DNA from: Bacillus methanolicus PB1
GTDB taxonomy: Bacteria; Bacillota; Bacilli; Bacillales; Cytobacillaceae
Length of the DNA: 64,000 bases
NCBI RefSeq assembly: GCF_000262755.1
Contig: NZ_AFEU01000001.1
Coordinates: forward strand, 620,001 to 684,000
Direction: 5' to 3'
The notes beneath the pieces were generated by a model. That model was not told where the DNA came from. It did not search any database and saw only the letters and a program-made list of their open reading frames with translations. This document shows positions 1 through 11,725 of the stretch, piece by piece (position 1 is the first letter of the stretch; each line of letters opens with the position of its first letter). The translations under genes and the position numbers were made by a program.

Positions 1-2
1 TT

Positions 3-341
3 GTTTCTGATGACGAGTACAAACTCGGACAATTAAAGGATGTTTTAATCGGGAAATTGATAAAAAGAGGAGTCCCTATTAAAAATCTGGATTACGGAAA
101 AATTGAAAATGCTTCCGGAGGTACTGTAAGACAAAGAGCTAAGCTCATTCAAGGTATTGATAAAGATAACGCCAAAAAAATCAACACTATTATTAAAAAC
201 AGTGCCTTAAAAGTGAAAAGTCAGGTACAGGATGACCAGATCCGCGTATCCGGAAAGAGCAGGGATGATCTTCAAAAAATCATTGCTGCCATTCGTGAAG
301 CCGATCTGTCCATTGAGGTTCAGTTTATTAATTACCGATAA
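3..341 (+). CDS. yitK: YajQ/YitK family nucleotide-binding protein, 3' part
   Basis: Partial gene: the reading frame is open from base 3, so the 5' end lies outside the window. The visible residues ([33 protein letters not shown], continuing to VQFINYR) are the C-terminal two thirds of the YajQ/UPF0234 family (about 163 residues; B. subtilis YitK). Members are small two-domain ferredoxin-like proteins; some bind cyclic di-GMP or tRNA/nucleotides in other bacteria, but the role in Bacillus is unclear. The apparent start at base 57 is an internal TTG codon and not a real start. The gene is followed by about 100 bp of nothing recognisable and then a palindromic repeat element. Confidence 0.93.
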   Translation, partial: VSDDEYKLGQLKDVLIGKLIKRGVPIKNLDYGKIENASGGTVRQRAKLIQGIDKDNAKKINTIIKNSALKVKSQVQDDQIRVSGKSRDDLQKIIAAIREADLSIEVQFINYR

Positions 342-443
342 AAAGTGGAATCATGGGAACGTGCTTTCCACACTGTTTAATGCGTCAATTTTTAGCATTT
401 ATGAGCCAATTGACAAAATACCGGACAATCATGTGGCAAAATT

Positions 444-633
444 AAAAAGAGGCTGTCTCATAAGGGTCTGACCCCATATGCATTTATCAATATATAGCAC
501 ATTTATCCAACATTATGTCCTATATATTGTGTTATGGGGTCTGACCCTTAGGCTTTTTATACGGTGTCTTATCTAGAAGACTCATTTATCGTGGTGGCTG
601 ATATGCCATGGAGGTTTGAGACAGCCTCTTTTT
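444..633. repeat. Nested palindromic repeat R1, also a probable terminator
   Basis: The outer inverted repeat has 17-bp arms (444-460 and 617-633, AAAAAGAGGCTGTCTCA and its complement). Inside it are two facing copies of GGGTCTGACCCC (464-475 and 536-547) separated by an AT-rich spacer. Compared with the other full copies it has about 57 extra bases (about 557-613) between the inner core and the right arm. The right arm overlaps the stop codon of the GH31 gene by two bases. On the minus strand the outer hairpin ends in TTTTT, so it can act as an intrinsic terminator for GH31, with the repeat core in its loop. Confidence 0.85.
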
Positions 634-2992
634 ATAAAGTAACTTTAAGTGTATAATCTCCCTTTTTCTGTAAATATTTCTCTTCTCCATTAATAAATAA
701 CGCGATATTTTCATGGGCTCCATGCACAACCAGTTCGATTTCTTTCCAAGCAGGCTTATATCTGCCTTCATTAGAAATAGTCAACGAAATTTGGTCTTTT
801 TCGCATTTTACATCAAAGGTTTTTATTAAATAGCCTCCTTGTTCATATTCAAACGTACTTCCGTCATCATCATACAACTTAAAAGAAGATGATGTATATT
901 CACCGTAATACAAATGGAGAGTCAGCTTTTCGTTTTTGATTTCCGTTGATCGTTTTACCGGGCCGTGAGCAAGGATAGAACCTTGTTTAACAAAAATCGG
1001 CAGCGTGTTTAAATCTGCTCTTACAAGATGGTGTTTTCCTCCTTTATATACTTCTTCCGTCCAGTAATCCACCCAATTTCCTTCAGGAAGATAGACAGCG
1101 CGATGCTGAACGGCCGGCTGCATGATCGGTGCAATAATGACATTATCGCCAACCATGAATTGGTCAGAAAGATTGTACGTATTTTCATCTTTCTGGTATT
1201 CCATCATTAACGGGCGCATTACGGGAGTCCCTGTATAGTGCGCTTCAGCAAAAAGCGAATAGAAATGCGGAAGCCATTTATATCGCAATTCAATATATCT
1301 CTTAATGATTTTTTCATATTTTTCCCCGAATGACCATGGTTCTTGGCGTGCAAAACCAAGAGCGCTATGATTGCGGAAATAAGGTGTAAACGCTCCAACT
1401 TGAGTCCAGCGTGCAAGCAGCTCTCCGTTTGAATCATGGGCAAAGCCGCCAACGTCAGCTCCAGCGAACGGAATGCCTGATAGGCCGAGATTCATAATCA
1501 TCGGAATTGACATTTGCAAATGCTCCCAAAAGCTTCGGTTATCTCCGGTCCAGACGGCTGCGTAACGCTGAACCCCTGAATAGCCGGCACGGGTTAACAA
1601 GAAAGGCCGATTGCCCCTTAGCTGCTTTTTCATTCCGCTGTAAGTCGCTTCTCCCATCATTAATCCGTAAATATTGTGGAGTTCCCGATGGGTGCGGGGA
1701 TCACCGTCATTATCATGCATGACTTTCACGTCCATCGACTTTGTTTCATTGAACACTGCAGGCTCATTCATATCATTCCATATGCCTTCAATGCCCAAAT
1801 CACTATAAAACTTATGTTTTTCTCCCCACCACCGCCGCACTTTTGAATTTGTAAAATCAGGGAAGGCACTGTTTCCCGGCCAAACGTCGCCAAAATAAAT
1901 ATTTCCTTCAATATACTTGCAAAAAAAATCTCCCCGGATACCCTCCTGGTAGATATAATATTCAGGATCTTCTTTTACACCAGGATCGACAATTGGAACA
2001 ATGCGGATGCCCTGTGCCCTTAAATCTTCAACTAGCTGCTTCGGATTTGGAAATCTCTCTTTATCAAAAGTAAAAACCCTATAGCCGTCCATGTAATGAA
2101 TATCCAAATATATCACATCGAGCGGTATTCCTTTTTCGATAAAATTGTTTGCTAATTCACGAACTTCCTGTTCTGTTTCATAGCTGTAGCGGGACTGGTG
2201 GTACCCGATTGCCCATTTTGGCGGAATCGGGATTCTTCCCGTTAAATATGTGTATTGTTCCAATACATCTTTCGGGGTTGGACCGGCCATAACGTAGTAA
2301 TTGATTTGCCCGCCTTCTGCTGAAAAAGAATAATTGGCTTCCTCTGATCGAAAGTCAAACGTTGTCTTAAACGTATTATCTAAAAAGACCCCGTGTGCAA
2401 ACCCGTTTCTTAACGTCATAAAATACGGAATCGATTGATATAAGGAATCGGTTTCAGGGTTGTGCGGTGCGTAAACATCACTGTTCCACATCGTCATTTT
2501 TTCACCGCGCTTATCTAAAAATCCTGTTTTTTCTCCAAATCCGTAAAAATGGTCTTCCGGATGCATTTCCTTAAAACAAATAATCTCTTTTGACTCCTTA
2601 TATCCCATCCCTTTTGCGCCTTCTTTTACAAGCAGGCGCCCATCCGGATCGGTTACCGTAATGCGCAAAGGCGACTTATCTAAATAAACTTGTAATTTTG
2701 CAGATGTTAAAAGAATTTCTCCGTTTTTTTCGGATACGGATACCTCTGTTTTCTCACCATCCGTGATCAGAGCCGGACTGCTCTTCAAAGTTGTCTCGCC
2801 AAATGGATTGAACACAAAACGGACGATATCATCGCGGTAGAATTTGATGAATAATGTCCCGGATTCTGTTTTTACCGATGCACCGTTATCCGTTTTTACA
2901 ACTTCTAACACATTCCCGATATCCTTGTAGTTAGTATCTTTCATTTGCTTTTTTTGTCCTGGATGAATAGCAAAGCTTGTATCTTCTAACAT
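632..2992 (-). CDS. GH31 alpha-glucosidase
   Basis: 786-residue glycoside hydrolase family 31 enzyme, expected to release glucose from the non-reducing ends of malto-oligosaccharides. It has an N-terminal beta-sandwich (about 25-245), the catalytic (beta/alpha)8 barrel from about 255, and C-terminal beta domains. The nucleophile motif WNDMNEP gives Asp407, and WTGDNRSFWEH gives the acid/base Asp484. There is no signal peptide, so it is cytoplasmic. The ATG is preceded by AAAGGAGG nine bases upstream. It follows the amylase gene by only 46 bp on the same strand, so the two probably form an operon for alpha-glucan use, with the cyclomaltodextrinase divergent. Exact substrate preference cannot be read from sequence. 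Confidence 0.95.
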   Translation of the reverse strand: MLEDTSFAIHPGQKKQMKDTNYKDIGNVLEVVKTDNGASVKTESGTLFIKFYRDDIVRFVFNPFGETTLKSSPALITDGEKTEVSVSEKNGEILLTSAKLQVYLDKSPLRITVTDPDGRLLVKEGAKGMGYKESKEIICFKEMHPEDHFYGFGEKTGFLDKRGEKMTMWNSDVYAPHNPETDSLYQSIPYFMTLRNGFAHGVFLDNTFKTTFDFRSEEANYSFSAEGGQINYYVMAGPTPKDVLEQYTYLTGRIPIPPKWAIGYHQSRYSYETEQEVRELANNFIEKGIPLDVIYLDIHYMDGYRVFTFDKERFPNPKQLVEDLRAQGIRIVPIVDPGVKEDPEYYIYQEGIRGDFFCKYIEGNIYFGDVWPGNSAFPDFTNSKVRRWWGEKHKFYSDLGIEGIWNDMNEPAVFNETKSMDVKVMHDNDGDPRTHRELHNIYGLMMGEATYSGMKKQLRGNRPFLLTRAGYSGVQRYAAVWTGDNRSFWEHLQMSIPMIMNLGLSGIPFAGADVGGFAHDSNGELLARWTQVGAFTPYFRNHSALGFARQEPWSFGEKYEKIIKRYIELRYKWLPHFYSLFAEAHYTGTPVMRPLMMEYQKDENTYNLSDQFMVGDNVIIAPIMQPAVQHRAVYLPEGNWVDYWTEEVYKGGKHHLVRADLNTLPIFVKQGSILAHGPVKRSTEIKNEKLTLHLYYGEYTSSSFKLYDDDGSTFEYEQGGYLIKTFDVKCEKDQISLTISNEGRYKPAWKEIELVVHGAHENIALFINGEEKYLQKKGDYTLKVTL

Positions 2993-3038
2993 GCCGCAAA
3001 CCTCCTTTTAGTCCCGAGCTGAAAAAATTCAATTAATA

Positions 3039-4574
3039 CTAGGAACTTGTCTTTCTTCCTTTCTTCCGAGCTAAAATAAGGAATAGAATGAAGGCCGCAA
3101 TAACCCCTCCCAAAATGACAAGGAAAGGAATATTTAACCCTGTTTTTTCTGTCAAAAAATAAATCTCTGCTTCATCGCGGTCAATTATCAAGTTGTATTC
3201 ACCGTTTTCACTTTGGACAACGTCACCATTCAGCAAGCCTCTCAGTTCTTTGTCTGCATCAATATCTTTATCTGTCAACGTCACCTTTTGTGACTTCTTC
3301 GTATTATTGATGGCAATGACAGAGGTTTCATTTTCATACTCTCGTTTGTAAACAGCCATTCCCTTTTTCTCGTAAAGAAGTTCCATTGTTCCTCTTGTTA
3401 AAGAAGGATGCTTATCTCTCAATTCTCCTATTTTTGAAATATAATCGATCAATTCTTTGTCTGTCCGAAAATCCATGATTCGGCGATTGTCTGGATCTTT
3501 CCCGCCGTCAAGAGCAATTTCACTTCCATAATAGACAATTGGTATACCAGGTGTTGTATATAAATATGTTAGAGCCAACTTCCATCTTGGACCCGGATGC
3601 AGATTGTTATTGACTGCAGCCCGAGTAAAGCGGACAGTATCGTGATTATCCATGAACGTACCCAGCAAATATGGATTTTCAAATGCTTCTTTATTTGTTT
3701 CCCATACGGTAAAAAGCCGTTCTAATGATTGGTCCGGCTTGGCAAATGCAGTGCGTAAATGCCCGTTTAACGGGTAATCAACAAAACCGTCAATTCCGGC
3801 CTTTTCGTATTGTGCTATGTAAGTTGGCTCGATTGACCAAATTTCACCTAATAGAAAAAAATCTTGTTTCTCTTTTTTTATTTCTTTTGCAAAATCTGCC
3901 CAAAAACTGACAGGGGCATGATTTACTGCATGAAGCCGATATCCGTCAATATCGGTCTCTTTGATCCACCATTTGGCGGCATCGATCAAATAATTTTTCA
4001 CCTCGGGATTTTCCTGGGCAAGATCAGGAAGACCGTTAAGCCAGCCATTCTCGAGTTCTTTCTGGTTATTCCAATTAATAATTTCCTTTTTGTCATGGAA
4101 CCAATCTTGTTTGTCAGGATCATTCACCCATTCAGATTTTAGTCCGACATGATTGGCTACGAAATCAAGGATTACTTTCATGTTGCGTTTATGTGCTTCC
4201 TTGACTAACTCCTTAAATTTATCCAATGAACCAAAATGCTCTTCCGTCTTATAAAAATCTTTTATCCAATAACCGTGGTAACCTTTTTTATCATTATCAA
4301 AGATCGGCGTCAGGCAAATAGCTGTAAAGCCCATATCTTTTATATAATCAAGCTTGTCAATAATTCCTTGAAAATCTCCTCCTTGATATGCTTCCGGATC
4401 ATTGACATCAACTGTAAAATTATTGGTTGTATCTCCATCATTAAAACGGTCAACCATTAAAAAATAAATCGTTTCATCTTTCCATTTCCGCTGTTCTTTT
4501 TCTGCCGCCTCAATCGGGACCGCGTAAAAAAGAAGAAACGGGATTAAGATATAAGTTACAAAAAATTTTTTCAT
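3039..4574 (-). CDS. Membrane-anchored GH13_45-type alpha-amylase with altered nucleophile
   Basis: 511-residue exported protein: signal peptide 1-23 (cleavage near IEA-AE), GH13 barrel, C-terminal beta domain, then a transmembrane helix at about 482-501 and a KKGRK tail, so it is anchored outside the cell with the enzyme facing out. LPDLA (182-186) and the consecutive Trp pair W202-W203 are the published hallmarks of subfamily GH13_45 (BaqA/ASKA type). Catalytic region check: DFVANH (137-142) intact, acid/base Glu244 (LLGEIW) intact, transition-state Asp312 (FMDNHD) intact, but region II reads GYRLHAVNH, so the nucleophile Asp is His215 (codon CAT at 3930-3932). One base change would explain this. 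The protein may be a catalytically dead glucan-binding homologue, or this strain may carry a mutation. Confidence 0.93.
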   Translation of the reverse strand: MKKFFVTYILIPFLLFYAVPIEAAEKEQRKWKDETIYFLMVDRFNDGDTTNNFTVDVNDPEAYQGGDFQGIIDKLDYIKDMGFTAICLTPIFDNDKKGYHGYWIKDFYKTEEHFGSLDKFKELVKEAHKRNMKVILDFVANHVGLKSEWVNDPDKQDWFHDKKEIINWNNQKELENGWLNGLPDLAQENPEVKNYLIDAAKWWIKETDIDGYRLHAVNHAPVSFWADFAKEIKKEKQDFFLLGEIWSIEPTYIAQYEKAGIDGFVDYPLNGHLRTAFAKPDQSLERLFTVWETNKEAFENPYLLGTFMDNHDTVRFTRAAVNNNLHPGPRWKLALTYLYTTPGIPIVYYGSEIALDGGKDPDNRRIMDFRTDKELIDYISKIGELRDKHPSLTRGTMELLYEKKGMAVYKREYENETSVIAINNTKKSQKVTLTDKDIDADKELRGLLNGDVVQSENGEYNLIIDRDEAEIYFLTEKTGLNIPFLVILGGVIAAFILFLILARKKGRKTSS

Positions 4575-6611
<2,037 letters not shown>

Positions 6612-6618
6612 TTGAAAT

Positions 6619-6657
6619 AGAGGCGGGCTCAATAAGGGCCGCCTCTTCTTTCTTTTT
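6619..6657 (+). terminator. Intrinsic terminator after cyclomaltodextrinase
   Basis: GC-rich stem AGAGGCGG / CCGCCTCT followed by a T-rich run (TTCTTTCTTTTT) eight bases after the stop codon. It lies between two convergent genes. Confidence 0.75.
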
Positions 6658-6684
6658 GATTCTTATAGAACGAGACAATTTCGA

Positions 6685-8532
6685 TTAATCAACAATATCA
6701 ATTTTGTAATCTTTAAACCAAATATGAAACTGAGCCATATAAGCCAATAACTGAGGACCTGTCATTAGCTGCCCGAACCACGGAACTTTAAAAGCAGCCC
6801 CTTCCGTTTCAATAATCTCTTTTAGCTGTTTTTGGTCAAAAAACTCATATAGTGCGGAACTTTTGTCTTTAAGGCTATCTTCTAATAACTTCTTCACTGC
6901 CTTTGTATATTTCGGATGATGGGTTTTCGGATAAGGGCTCTTTTTTCGGTAAAGAACTTCTTCCGGCAAAATTCCTTCTAATGCTTTTCTTAAAATGCCT
7001 TTTTCCCGATTGCCGTACATTTTCATTTCCCAAGGGATATTCCATACGTATTCCACGAGGCGATGATCAGCAAAAGGCACTCTGACTTCGAGGCTTGCTC
7101 CCATGCTCATTCTGTCCTTTCTGTCTAAAAGAGTTGTCATAAACCAGATCTTATTTATATAAAACAATTCCCTGCGTTTCGCATCTTCTGTTCCTTCCCC
7201 TTCCAACAGGGGAGTTTCTGATACTGTTTCCTTATACTTTGCCAAAGTGTAATCCCAAAGGTTCAATTTGTTTCTCCAATGCTCTTTCAAAAGGCGCTCC
7301 CTCGCCTCCGTAGACCTCATCCATGGAAACCCGGGCCGATTTAAATCTGCTGTTCGGTGAAACCACGGGTAACCCCCAAATATTTCATCTGCACATTCTC
7401 CAGATAAGCTGACAACGAAATCTTTCTTGATTTCGCGGCAAAACCAAAGGAGCGAAGAATCAATATCAGCCATTCCCGGCAGATCCCTTACATGGACGGC
7501 TTCAATAAGTGAGTCTGCCAGTTGTTCCTGGGAAATCACACAGCGGTGATGAATCGTTTCAAAAGTATTTGACATTTTTTGAATCCACGGTTCATCTGAA
7601 TTCGGCTGAAATTCAGTTGCTTTAAAGTATTGGTCATTTCCTTCGTATTCGATGGAATAAGTGTGCAGTCTCCCTTTCCCATCGTTTTTAAATTCATTTG
7701 CTGCAATCGCAGTTATCGCGCTTGAATCAACTCCGCCAGATAAAAATGTACATAAAGGCACATCTGAAACGAGCTGTCTTTTGACAGCATCTGTTACGAA
7801 GTACCGAACTTTTTCCACTGTTTCTTCTAAACTATCTTTGTGAAATTCACTCTTTAGGCTCCAATAACGATATGTCTTTAAACCGTTTCTTGAAAAAATA
7901 AGCGCATGTGCGGGTCTTAGCTCTTTTATCCCTTTGAACACACCATGGCCCGGTGATCGGGAAGGCCCCAATCCGAAAATTTCAGCCAATCCTTCTCTGT
8001 CCAGTTCAGCGTTAATGTGAGGATGTGCCAGTAAACTCTTAATCTCTGATCCAAAAAGCAAGCCCTTCTGATGCTCAGCAAAAAATAATGGTTTGACCCC
8101 TAACCTGTCCCTGCCGATAAAAAGCTGTTCTCTTCTTTCATCCCAAACCGCAAAGGCAAATATACCGTTTAAATGATCAACGCATTTTTCCTCCCATTCC
8201 ATATATGCTGTTAATAGTACTTCAGTATCAGAATAGCCATTAAATGAATATCCTTTAAATAAAAGTTCTTTTCTAATATCTTCCGTATTATAAAGCTCAC
8301 CATTATAACAAATAATATATTTTTGTCCATTTTTCTCCTTAACCATCGGTTGTTTGCCCCCGGCAGGGTCTACAACAACAAGCCGTTTATGACCGAAGCC
8401 TGCATGCAACCCGATCCATACATTTGTTTCATCAGGACCCCGCTTCGACAGAGTTTCTGCCATTTTTTCAATTACAGATTTCTCTTTTTGAATATCTTTT
8501 TCAAAATCCACCCAACCGGTTATGCCGCACAT
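6685..8532 (-). CDS. asnO: Glutamine-hydrolysing asparagine synthetase, AsnO type
   Basis: 615-residue class II asparagine synthetase, making Asn from Asp, Gln and ATP. The N-terminal glutaminase domain starts MCGITGW, with the catalytic Cys directly after the initiator Met; this fixes the start at 8532, since the longer ORF start (MRAM) would block the Cys. The synthetase domain carries the SGGVDSS PP-loop that binds ATP. B. subtilis AsnO is the paralogue linked to sporulation and lies near yisL/yisK, as it does here. An RBS AAAGGATG precedes the ATG. Confidence 0.93.
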   Translation of the reverse strand: MCGITGWVDFEKDIQKEKSVIEKMAETLSKRGPDETNVWIGLHAGFGHKRLVVVDPAGGKQPMVKEKNGQKYIICYNGELYNTEDIRKELLFKGYSFNGYSDTEVLLTAYMEWEEKCVDHLNGIFAFAVWDERREQLFIGRDRLGVKPLFFAEHQKGLLFGSEIKSLLAHPHINAELDREGLAEIFGLGPSRSPGHGVFKGIKELRPAHALIFSRNGLKTYRYWSLKSEFHKDSLEETVEKVRYFVTDAVKRQLVSDVPLCTFLSGGVDSSAITAIAANEFKNDGKGRLHTYSIEYEGNDQYFKATEFQPNSDEPWIQKMSNTFETIHHRCVISQEQLADSLIEAVHVRDLPGMADIDSSLLWFCREIKKDFVVSLSGECADEIFGGYPWFHRTADLNRPGFPWMRSTEARERLLKEHWRNKLNLWDYTLAKYKETVSETPLLEGEGTEDAKRRELFYINKIWFMTTLLDRKDRMSMGASLEVRVPFADHRLVEYVWNIPWEMKMYGNREKGILRKALEGILPEEVLYRKKSPYPKTHHPKYTKAVKKLLEDSLKDKSSALYEFFDQKQLKEIIETEGAAFKVPWFGQLMTGPQLLAYMAQFHIWFKDYKIDIVD

Positions 8533-8687
8533 CGCCCTCATCCTTTCTTAGCGGAACAAATTGTATGCTTTTATTTTATGCAATGCTTATTAAATGGTTA
8601 ATTGTCCTAATTATGCCAATATACAGTTATAAATTTCACGAAAACTGTCTACAAAGGATGGTGAGGCAATTTTCATGGAGGTCAGTC

Positions 8688-9251
8688 ATGAATCGACATC
8701 AACGATTAAAGCTTTTTGAGCATCAAATGAGGGCGTTTACTAAAGGAACCGTGGAAAATATTAACGGACAATGGATTTTCTTTGACAGTGAAACAGAAGA
8801 AGCATCAATATTGGATGATCTTCTTCATCAAGAGATTGAAGTCTTCCGATATAACAGATGGAAAAAAGGTATTTTGTTTGAAGATGGAAAAATCGGATTT
8901 GGCGATGAGGTCCATTATTTAAAGGATCAGGATTTAATTAGGATTCGAAAACATTTAATTTATGCGTTAGATCAATTATTAAATAAAATAAATGATGAAG
9001 CGTTTGTCCAGTTCGTTACAACGCTTAATTCGCTGCATTTTTCAATCTATGATTGTATTTATTGCTATAACCATCTTGATTTTTTAGGGGATAATGAACG
9101 AAAAATCGGTGTCAATTTTATGGTTTTTGATAATCAGGAACAAATTTGCAGCGTCCAGCACCATTTTTCTTATTATGAGAAAATTAACGACCGTTTTGAA
9201 TTTACTTTGAACACCGGAAAGCGGATGATAATTGAAAAAATATCTTCATAA
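8688..9251 (+). CDS. Conserved Bacillaceae protein (DUF2777-like, YisN position)
   Basis: 187-residue protein beginning MNRHQRLKLFEHQMRAF. The start at 8688 follows GGAGGT; the longer frame to 8424 runs antisense over asnO and is not coding. The protein is soluble, rich in charged and aromatic residues, with no signal peptide or membrane segment. The opening region and its location next to asnO/yisL resemble the uncharacterised DUF2777/YisN group of bacilli; this family assignment is from memory and moderate. No function can be assigned. Confidence 0.7.
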   Translation: MNRHQRLKLFEHQMRAFTKGTVENINGQWIFFDSETEEASILDDLLHQEIEVFRYNRWKKGILFEDGKIGFGDEVHYLKDQDLIRIRKHLIYALDQLLNKINDEAFVQFVTTLNSLHFSIYDCIYCYNHLDFLGDNERKIGVNFMVFDNQEQICSVQHHFSYYEKINDRFEFTLNTGKRMIIEKISS

Positions 9252-9252
9252 C

Positions 9253-9345
9253 ACAAAGGGTCAAACCCCTCCAATACAACATATAGACAAACACTGATAA
9301 AATCATTTTATATATTGTCTCTGCCGGAGGGAGTAAGCCCCTTTG
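9253..9345. repeat. Palindromic repeat R5 (diverged member)
   Basis: Outer arms ACAAAGGG(G) / CCCCTTTGT at 9253-9260 and 9337-9345. Inside are a GGGTCAAACCCC-like core followed by CTCCAATACAA, and, on the other side, GGAGGGAGTAAGCCCC. The CTCCAATACAA segment is shared with R4 and R7. It starts two bases after the upstream gene's stop and ends nine bases before the LnrN stop (convergent genes), so it is a likely two-way terminator. Confidence 0.75.
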
Positions 9346-9354
9346 TTCCTTTTC

Positions 9355-10449
9355 CTAAACATGCCTTCGTTCAATTAGCCTTATTCCAATACCCATCATT
9401 ACGACGCCCATTAATAACAAAATACCAATTGGATATAACAGCTCTTGCAGCGAAGACTTGGAAATAACTGCACCTTTTAATAATTCCATGCCATATGTTA
9501 CCGGAATTACTTTCGAAATTCCCAGAAGCAATTCCGAACTTACAATTTCAAGCGGCCAATACGCTCCCCCCAGCATCGCAAAACTTACACCGATCAACGG
9601 CAGAAGCGCATTAAATTGCCCAGTCGTTTTTACTAAACCTGTCAGCAATATTGTTAGCGCAACAATAGAAAAAAGGTAAGGTATAATAATGATAAGTGTT
9701 TTACCGAACGCTCCTTGGAAATCAACTCCAGCACCAAAGCGGAACACCAAAAAAATGAATACCACTTGCACGTAACCAATAAGAAAACAATAAAGCAAGT
9801 TAGCCGTATAGACAGCAACTTTTGAAGTAGGTGAAATAATAATCCGATCCCATACACCCATCTGTTTTTCATTTAATATATCGACAACATTAAAACCTAT
9901 TGTATAAATGACAAAAAATAAAGTAAATCCAAATAATGATTGAAGCGCCTGGTTATATGCCGGCTTTTCTTTGTTATTAAAATAGGATGTTTTCAGACTA
10001 AACATTTCAGGCCATTCAGCAACGGTTTTTTTGTTGGAGTCAGTCGATTCCAAGGAAATACCTTCCAATGCTTTTTGTTTTAATGTTTGTTTATAAAAAG
10101 CTTTTACATATTGCTCAAGCAAAGGAATATTTTCAGAATTTCTTGCAATATAAATTGTATATTTGCTTTTTTCAAGTTGAACGCCTGCTTCAACTTTTCC
10201 CTCGGAAACCCTTTCTTTTACTTCGTTTTCTGATGATTGCTTAAAATGAAAGACATCTCCCTTGTTGAGCTGATTTATATATTGTTTCAATTCATTTGCT
10301 TCCATCGAACTGTAAACGGGAATTTCCAATTTATCAAATCCTGCTTTACCGGTAACAAACGCAAATACCATACAAATAAGAGTCGTGGTGATTAAAGCGC
10401 CCGGTTTTCGCAGCAATAGCCTGAACTTACCAATCAAAATTCCGATCAT
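9355..10449 (-). CDS. lnrN: ABC-2 type exporter permease, LnrN-like
   Basis: 364-residue integral membrane protein: one N-terminal helix, an extracytoplasmic region (about 40-170), then five or six C-terminal helices, the ABC2_membrane layout. It overlaps the preceding permease by four bases (ATGA), so the two are translationally coupled and likely form a heterodimer with the LnrL-type ATPase. Gene order HK-RR-ATPase-permease-permease matches the B. subtilis linearmycin-resistance locus lnrJKLMN. The real substrate here (polyene, lipopeptide or other amphiphile) is inference. Confidence 0.8.
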   Translation of the reverse strand: MIGILIGKFRLLLRKPGALITTTLICMVFAFVTGKAGFDKLEIPVYSSMEANELKQYINQLNKGDVFHFKQSSENEVKERVSEGKVEAGVQLEKSKYTIYIARNSENIPLLEQYVKAFYKQTLKQKALEGISLESTDSNKKTVAEWPEMFSLKTSYFNNKEKPAYNQALQSLFGFTLFFVIYTIGFNVVDILNEKQMGVWDRIIISPTSKVAVYTANLLYCFLIGYVQVVFIFLVFRFGAGVDFQGAFGKTLIIIIPYLFSIVALTILLTGLVKTTGQFNALLPLIGVSFAMLGGAYWPLEIVSSELLLGISKVIPVTYGMELLKGAVISKSSLQELLYPIGILLLMGVVMMGIGIRLIERRHV

Positions 10450-11714
10450 ACCGTTTCACCTCTTTTTGGCTGTAGCATCACGGCAATTGCAGTAAGAATC
10501 ATTGCAAGAATCACGATGAAAAGCAGCTCTGTATCGATTTCACCAATTGGATACCCCTGCATCGCCTTTAAGTAAGCAGATATACCTGCGCCGATCGGTG
10601 TATAAATGCTAAATTCCTCAAACGATTTTCCCAACTGCGAGATAGGAAAAAAACCACCGCCTATAAAAGTAAAAATTGGCAATAGAAATGAAGAGAAGAT
10701 ACTTGAAGTCTTTTCATTATTGCTGCGATAGCTTATAGCAGATAATAACACGGCAAAGCCTCCAATCATAAGCGACATCGCAGCCGTAATTGCCAAATAA
10801 TTCATGAAATTTGGCCAGTGCACCTTGAAAATGACCGCGGCAAGGCCATAAAGAATGTTCAGTTGACAAAAAGCGGCTATCGCTGCAGAAACAAAAATTC
10901 CTGAGAAAAAAATAGATACAGGGACATTTGCAAGTATAATCCTATTAAAAACAAGACTTTCTTTTTGCGCATAAGCATAAGAGGCAACCGTTGAGGCCAC
11001 AAAAAAGATAAACATGACACTCATTCCAATTGCATAATAGTCAACGGCACTTATAGGTTCTTTGGCCGAAATCGTTTTGATTGAACCCATACTCAAATGC
11101 ATTTGCTTAATTACATCCATGCTATCTGAGTTAAATCCTTTTGAATTTGCCGCAACCATCAACGATATGTCTTGCTGAAAGGTCGATAGAATATCCCTTA
11201 GTATTCCAGCTTCCCTTCCTTTGGATTTATTCAATTGAACCTTAAACTGAGGTTCTTTTTTTTCATGAAAAATTGCTTTCTTGTAAAAGTCATACGTAAA
11301 ATTCTCCGGGATTTCGATAATGCCGCTGTATTGTTTTTTATTTTTTTCTGCGTCCTTCTCAGAAATTTGCTCCACTTTGATGATGTCTTTTAATTCTTTG
11401 CTTTTAAAAATTTCTTCAGTTAGGACAGCGGTCGGATGGAACTCGTTTATTCCTTCTTTTATTTGATTTTTTTGCTCTTCCGGTATAGGGAGATTGTTCA
11501 TCTCCTCTACGATCTGCTCAATTCCTTTTTCAGGATGGTCCTTTTGAATAACCCCAACCTTCAATTTTATTTCAGGAATCTCCCCATTAATAACAGACTC
11601 AAGAGCATTGCCGAGAATGCAGATTAAAACAAACGGCATGAGAAGAAGGACGATCAATTCACTGGGACGCCGCCAAAACATAAGTAAATCTTTTTTTATC
11701 ATTTGAAAAAGCAT
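10446..11714 (-). CDS. lnrM: ABC-2 type exporter permease, LnrM-like
   Basis: 422-residue permease with an N-terminal helix at about 18-40, a long charged extracytoplasmic domain to about 225, and six C-terminal membrane helices. It begins 11 bp after the ATPase stop and overlaps the next permease by four bases. Same exporter as its neighbours; partner assignment rests on gene order and the paired ABC-2 architecture. Confidence 0.8.
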   Translation of the reverse strand: MLFQMIKKDLLMFWRRPSELIVLLLMPFVLICILGNALESVINGEIPEIKLKVGVIQKDHPEKGIEQIVEEMNNLPIPEEQKNQIKEGINEFHPTAVLTEEIFKSKELKDIIKVEQISEKDAEKNKKQYSGIIEIPENFTYDFYKKAIFHEKKEPQFKVQLNKSKGREAGILRDILSTFQQDISLMVAANSKGFNSDSMDVIKQMHLSMGSIKTISAKEPISAVDYYAIGMSVMFIFFVASTVASYAYAQKESLVFNRIILANVPVSIFFSGIFVSAAIAAFCQLNILYGLAAVIFKVHWPNFMNYLAITAAMSLMIGGFAVLLSAISYRSNNEKTSSIFSSFLLPIFTFIGGGFFPISQLGKSFEEFSIYTPIGAGISAYLKAMQGYPIGEIDTELLFIVILAMILTAIAVMLQPKRGETV

Positions 11715-11725
11715 GTGTTCGCCTC

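Noticed and set aside
232-471. 79-codon ORF overlapping the yitK end
   Set aside because: Other frame of yitK and running into repeat R1; no RBS and no family resemblance.
8424-8687. N-terminal extension of the DUF2777-like gene
   Set aside because: Antisense to asnO, and GGAGGT marks the start at 8688.
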